From positions 1 through 6,203 of the forward strand of contig CAIVHJ010000334.1 of assembly GCA_903905665.1 (NCBI GenBank): 6,203 nt of DNA, written 5' to 3'. The notes under the pieces are model-generated. The model worked only from the letters and a program-made list of their open reading frames with translations. It made no database searches and had not been told where the DNA came from. A program made the translations under genes and the position numbers. Position 1 is the first letter of the stretch. The number at the start of each line of letters is the position of its first letter. Positions 5,651 to 6,203 of this stretch are shown piece by piece. This DNA is from an uncultured Phycisphaerales bacterium (lineage in GTDB: Bacteria; Planctomycetota; Phycisphaerae; UBA1845; CAIVHJ01).

Positions 5651-5875
5651 GTGATCTCCGTCCCTTCTGCGGTTAAATTCGTTTTCAATTTTCCATTTTT
5701 AATTTTCCATTTCTCTGCGTGCTCCGCGCCCTCTGCGGTTAAATTCGATTTTCTTTCCCCACTTCACAGTTTAAACTTCTCTGTGCTCTCTGTGGTTACT
5801 CCCATCTTTCATTTTCAATTTTCCATTTTCCATTTTCAATTTCTCTGTGTGCTCTGTGCCCTCTGTGGTAAAATC
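5647..5875 (+). repeat. Four tandem ~66-bp repeat units of CTCTGYG-type core plus TTTTCMAT spacer
   Basis: Cores start near 5647, 5713, 5779 and 5843, giving a period of about 64-66 bp. The core of unit 2 (5713-5747) reads CTCTGCGTGCTCCGCGCCC then TCTGCGGTTAAATTC. Unit 4 (5843-5875) reads CTCTGTGTGCTCTGTGCCC then TCTGTGGTAAAATC. Units 1 and 3 are more diverged (TTCTGCGGTTAAATTC and CTCTGTGGTTACTCC). Between cores run reiterations of TTTTCAATTTTCCATTTT, well developed after units 1 and 3. I recall similar CTCTGTGG / CTCTGCGG plus TTTTCCATTTTCAA strings from intergenic regions of assorted environmental bacteria, but have not verified this. It is not CRISPR: the intervening sequences resemble each other. 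Confidence 0.8.
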
Positions 5876-5944
5876 TTCTTTCCACTTCCGCATTGATCTC
5901 CACCCTCTGGCGCGGTAGGGTTCTTAAAGCGACTGGCAAAAATC

Positions 5945-5972
5945 AGAGCCGCGACCGTGAGGGAGCGGTTTT
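5945..5972. repeat. REP-like hairpin with tandem G-A mismatches and a GNRA-type loop
   Basis: The segment CCGC-GA-CC-GTGA-GG-GA-GCGG (5949-5968) folds as a CCGC/GCGG stem, a tandem GA/GA internal mismatch able to form sheared pairs, a CC/GG stem and a GTGA tetraloop. A-T and G-U pairs extend it to 5945 and 5972, ending in TTTT. The layout resembles bacterial REP elements mobilised by RAYT transposases. I recall close variants as dispersed repeats in planctomycete-type genomes, unverified. It could also act as a weak terminator ahead of the methyltransferase gene. Confidence 0.55.
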
Positions 5973-6009
5973 CCGGATATTTTGTGTCATTTTGTTGGAC
6001 GCTCTTAAT

Positions 6010-6203
6010 ATGACCAAACGCAAGACCAAGCCACAGACTCCCGCGAAAGCAGCAACCCCATCGGAGCGGCCATCGGCGCGACCCTCGACGCTGGTGGACA
6101 CGCGAGTCATCTATTGCGGCGACAATCTGGAACAACTGCGCAAACTGCCCGATGAGTGCGTGGACCTGATCTACATCGACCCGCCGTTCAACAGCAACCG
6201 CAA
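6010..6203 (+). CDS. N-terminus of a site-specific DNA methyltransferase (N6_N4_Mtase family), cut by the window end
   Basis: Starting at ATG 6010, 64 codons are readable to the window end. A basic, Pro/Ala-rich leader (MTKRKTKPQTPAKAATPSER) is followed by the methyltransferase core: VIYCGDNLEQLRKLP, where the G-D-N turn begins the usual fold, then VDLIYIDPPFNSNR. The DPPF tetrapeptide is motif IV of the amino-methyltransferases, which flips and methylates adenine N6 or cytosine N4 using S-adenosylmethionine. Early placement of DPPF before the FxG motif indicates a beta-class arrangement, as in type III Mod and related enzymes. The ribosome-binding site is weak (GGA 5997-5999). Nothing past motif IV is visible, so partners (restriction nuclease, helicase or none) are unknown. 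Its position after a repeat block suggests the left edge of a restriction-modification or defence locus. Confidence 0.88.
   Translation, partial: MTKRKTKPQTPAKAATPSERPSARPSTLVDTRVIYCGDNLEQLRKLPDECVDLIYIDPPFNSNR

Larger units (their letters stand above)
5550..6009. other. Long repeat-filled intergenic region before the methyltransferase gene
   Basis: About 460 bases without a credible gene. From left to right it holds a pyrimidine-rich tract, four tandem ~66-bp units, a degenerate fifth match (about 5891-5920) and a REP-like hairpin. Short reading frames here exist only because the ~66-bp period is a multiple of three. No convincing promoter for the downstream gene is visible. Confidence 0.7.

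Noticed and set aside
5079..5654. 191-codon + frame overlapping the end of xer and running through the terminator
   Set aside because: Out of frame with the recombinase catalytic domain, crosses a strong terminator and a pyrimidine tract, and shows no protein-like composition.
5647..5875. CRISPR-like array
   Set aside because: The supposed spacers are similar AT-rich strings, the repeats differ from one another and no cas gene is present.
5651..5896. 81-codon open frame of Phe/Leu/Cys-rich sequence through the tandem repeats
   Set aside because: It is the translation of the repeat itself; a ~66-bp period equals 22 codons, so the frame stays open by arithmetic.

Overview
The window looks like chromosome from a Planctomycetota-type bacterium. 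This is inferred, with moderate confidence, from moderately high GC with AT-rich intergenic spacers, weak or absent Shine-Dalgarno sites at several genes, paired small lipoproteins without recognisable operon partners, and the style of the intergenic repeats. All six supported coding regions lie on the + strand.

Layout: (1) 1-184 is a leader with a plausible sigma-70-type promoter. (2) 185-1693 encodes a complete GAF / sigma-54 AAA+ / Fis-HTH transcription activator. (3) 1694-2024 is non-coding, with a weak promoter candidate and an 11-bp direct repeat. (4) 2025-3242 encodes a lipoprotein with a six-bladed TolB-like (PD40) propeller, starting at TTG. (5) 3243-3378 is a leader rich in inverted repeats; two mutually exclusive hairpins overlap the ribosome-binding site of the next gene. 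(6) 3379-4113 encodes a second lipoprotein, whose N-terminal part resembles the TolB-N/CsgG/LpoB-type alpha/beta fold. (7) 4110-4316 is a small conserved-looking gene coupled to it by a GTGA overlap. (8) 4317-4479 is a spacer with hairpins. (9) 4480-5481 encodes a Xer tyrosine recombinase with all catalytic residues and about 35 extra residues in its N-terminal domain. A strong intrinsic terminator follows. (10) 5550-5972 is a repeat block: a pyrimidine-only tract, four ~66-bp tandem units and a REP-like hairpin. (11) 6010 to the window end is the start of an adenine/cytosine-N4 DNA methyltransferase gene, cut off just after its DPPF catalytic motif.

Functionally, the two lipoproteins plus the small protein look like a cell-envelope group, possibly a TolB-like function split over two polypeptides. 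The Xer gene looks like the housekeeping chromosome-dimer resolvase rather than a phage integrase. The repeat block separates this core-like region from what may be a restriction-modification or defence locus to the right. No complete new system can be demonstrated here. The items most worth checking are the alternative hairpins at 3342-3377, the palindrome-rich insertion inside xer that shares a 19-nt sequence with the spacer upstream, and the repeat block next to the methyltransferase.
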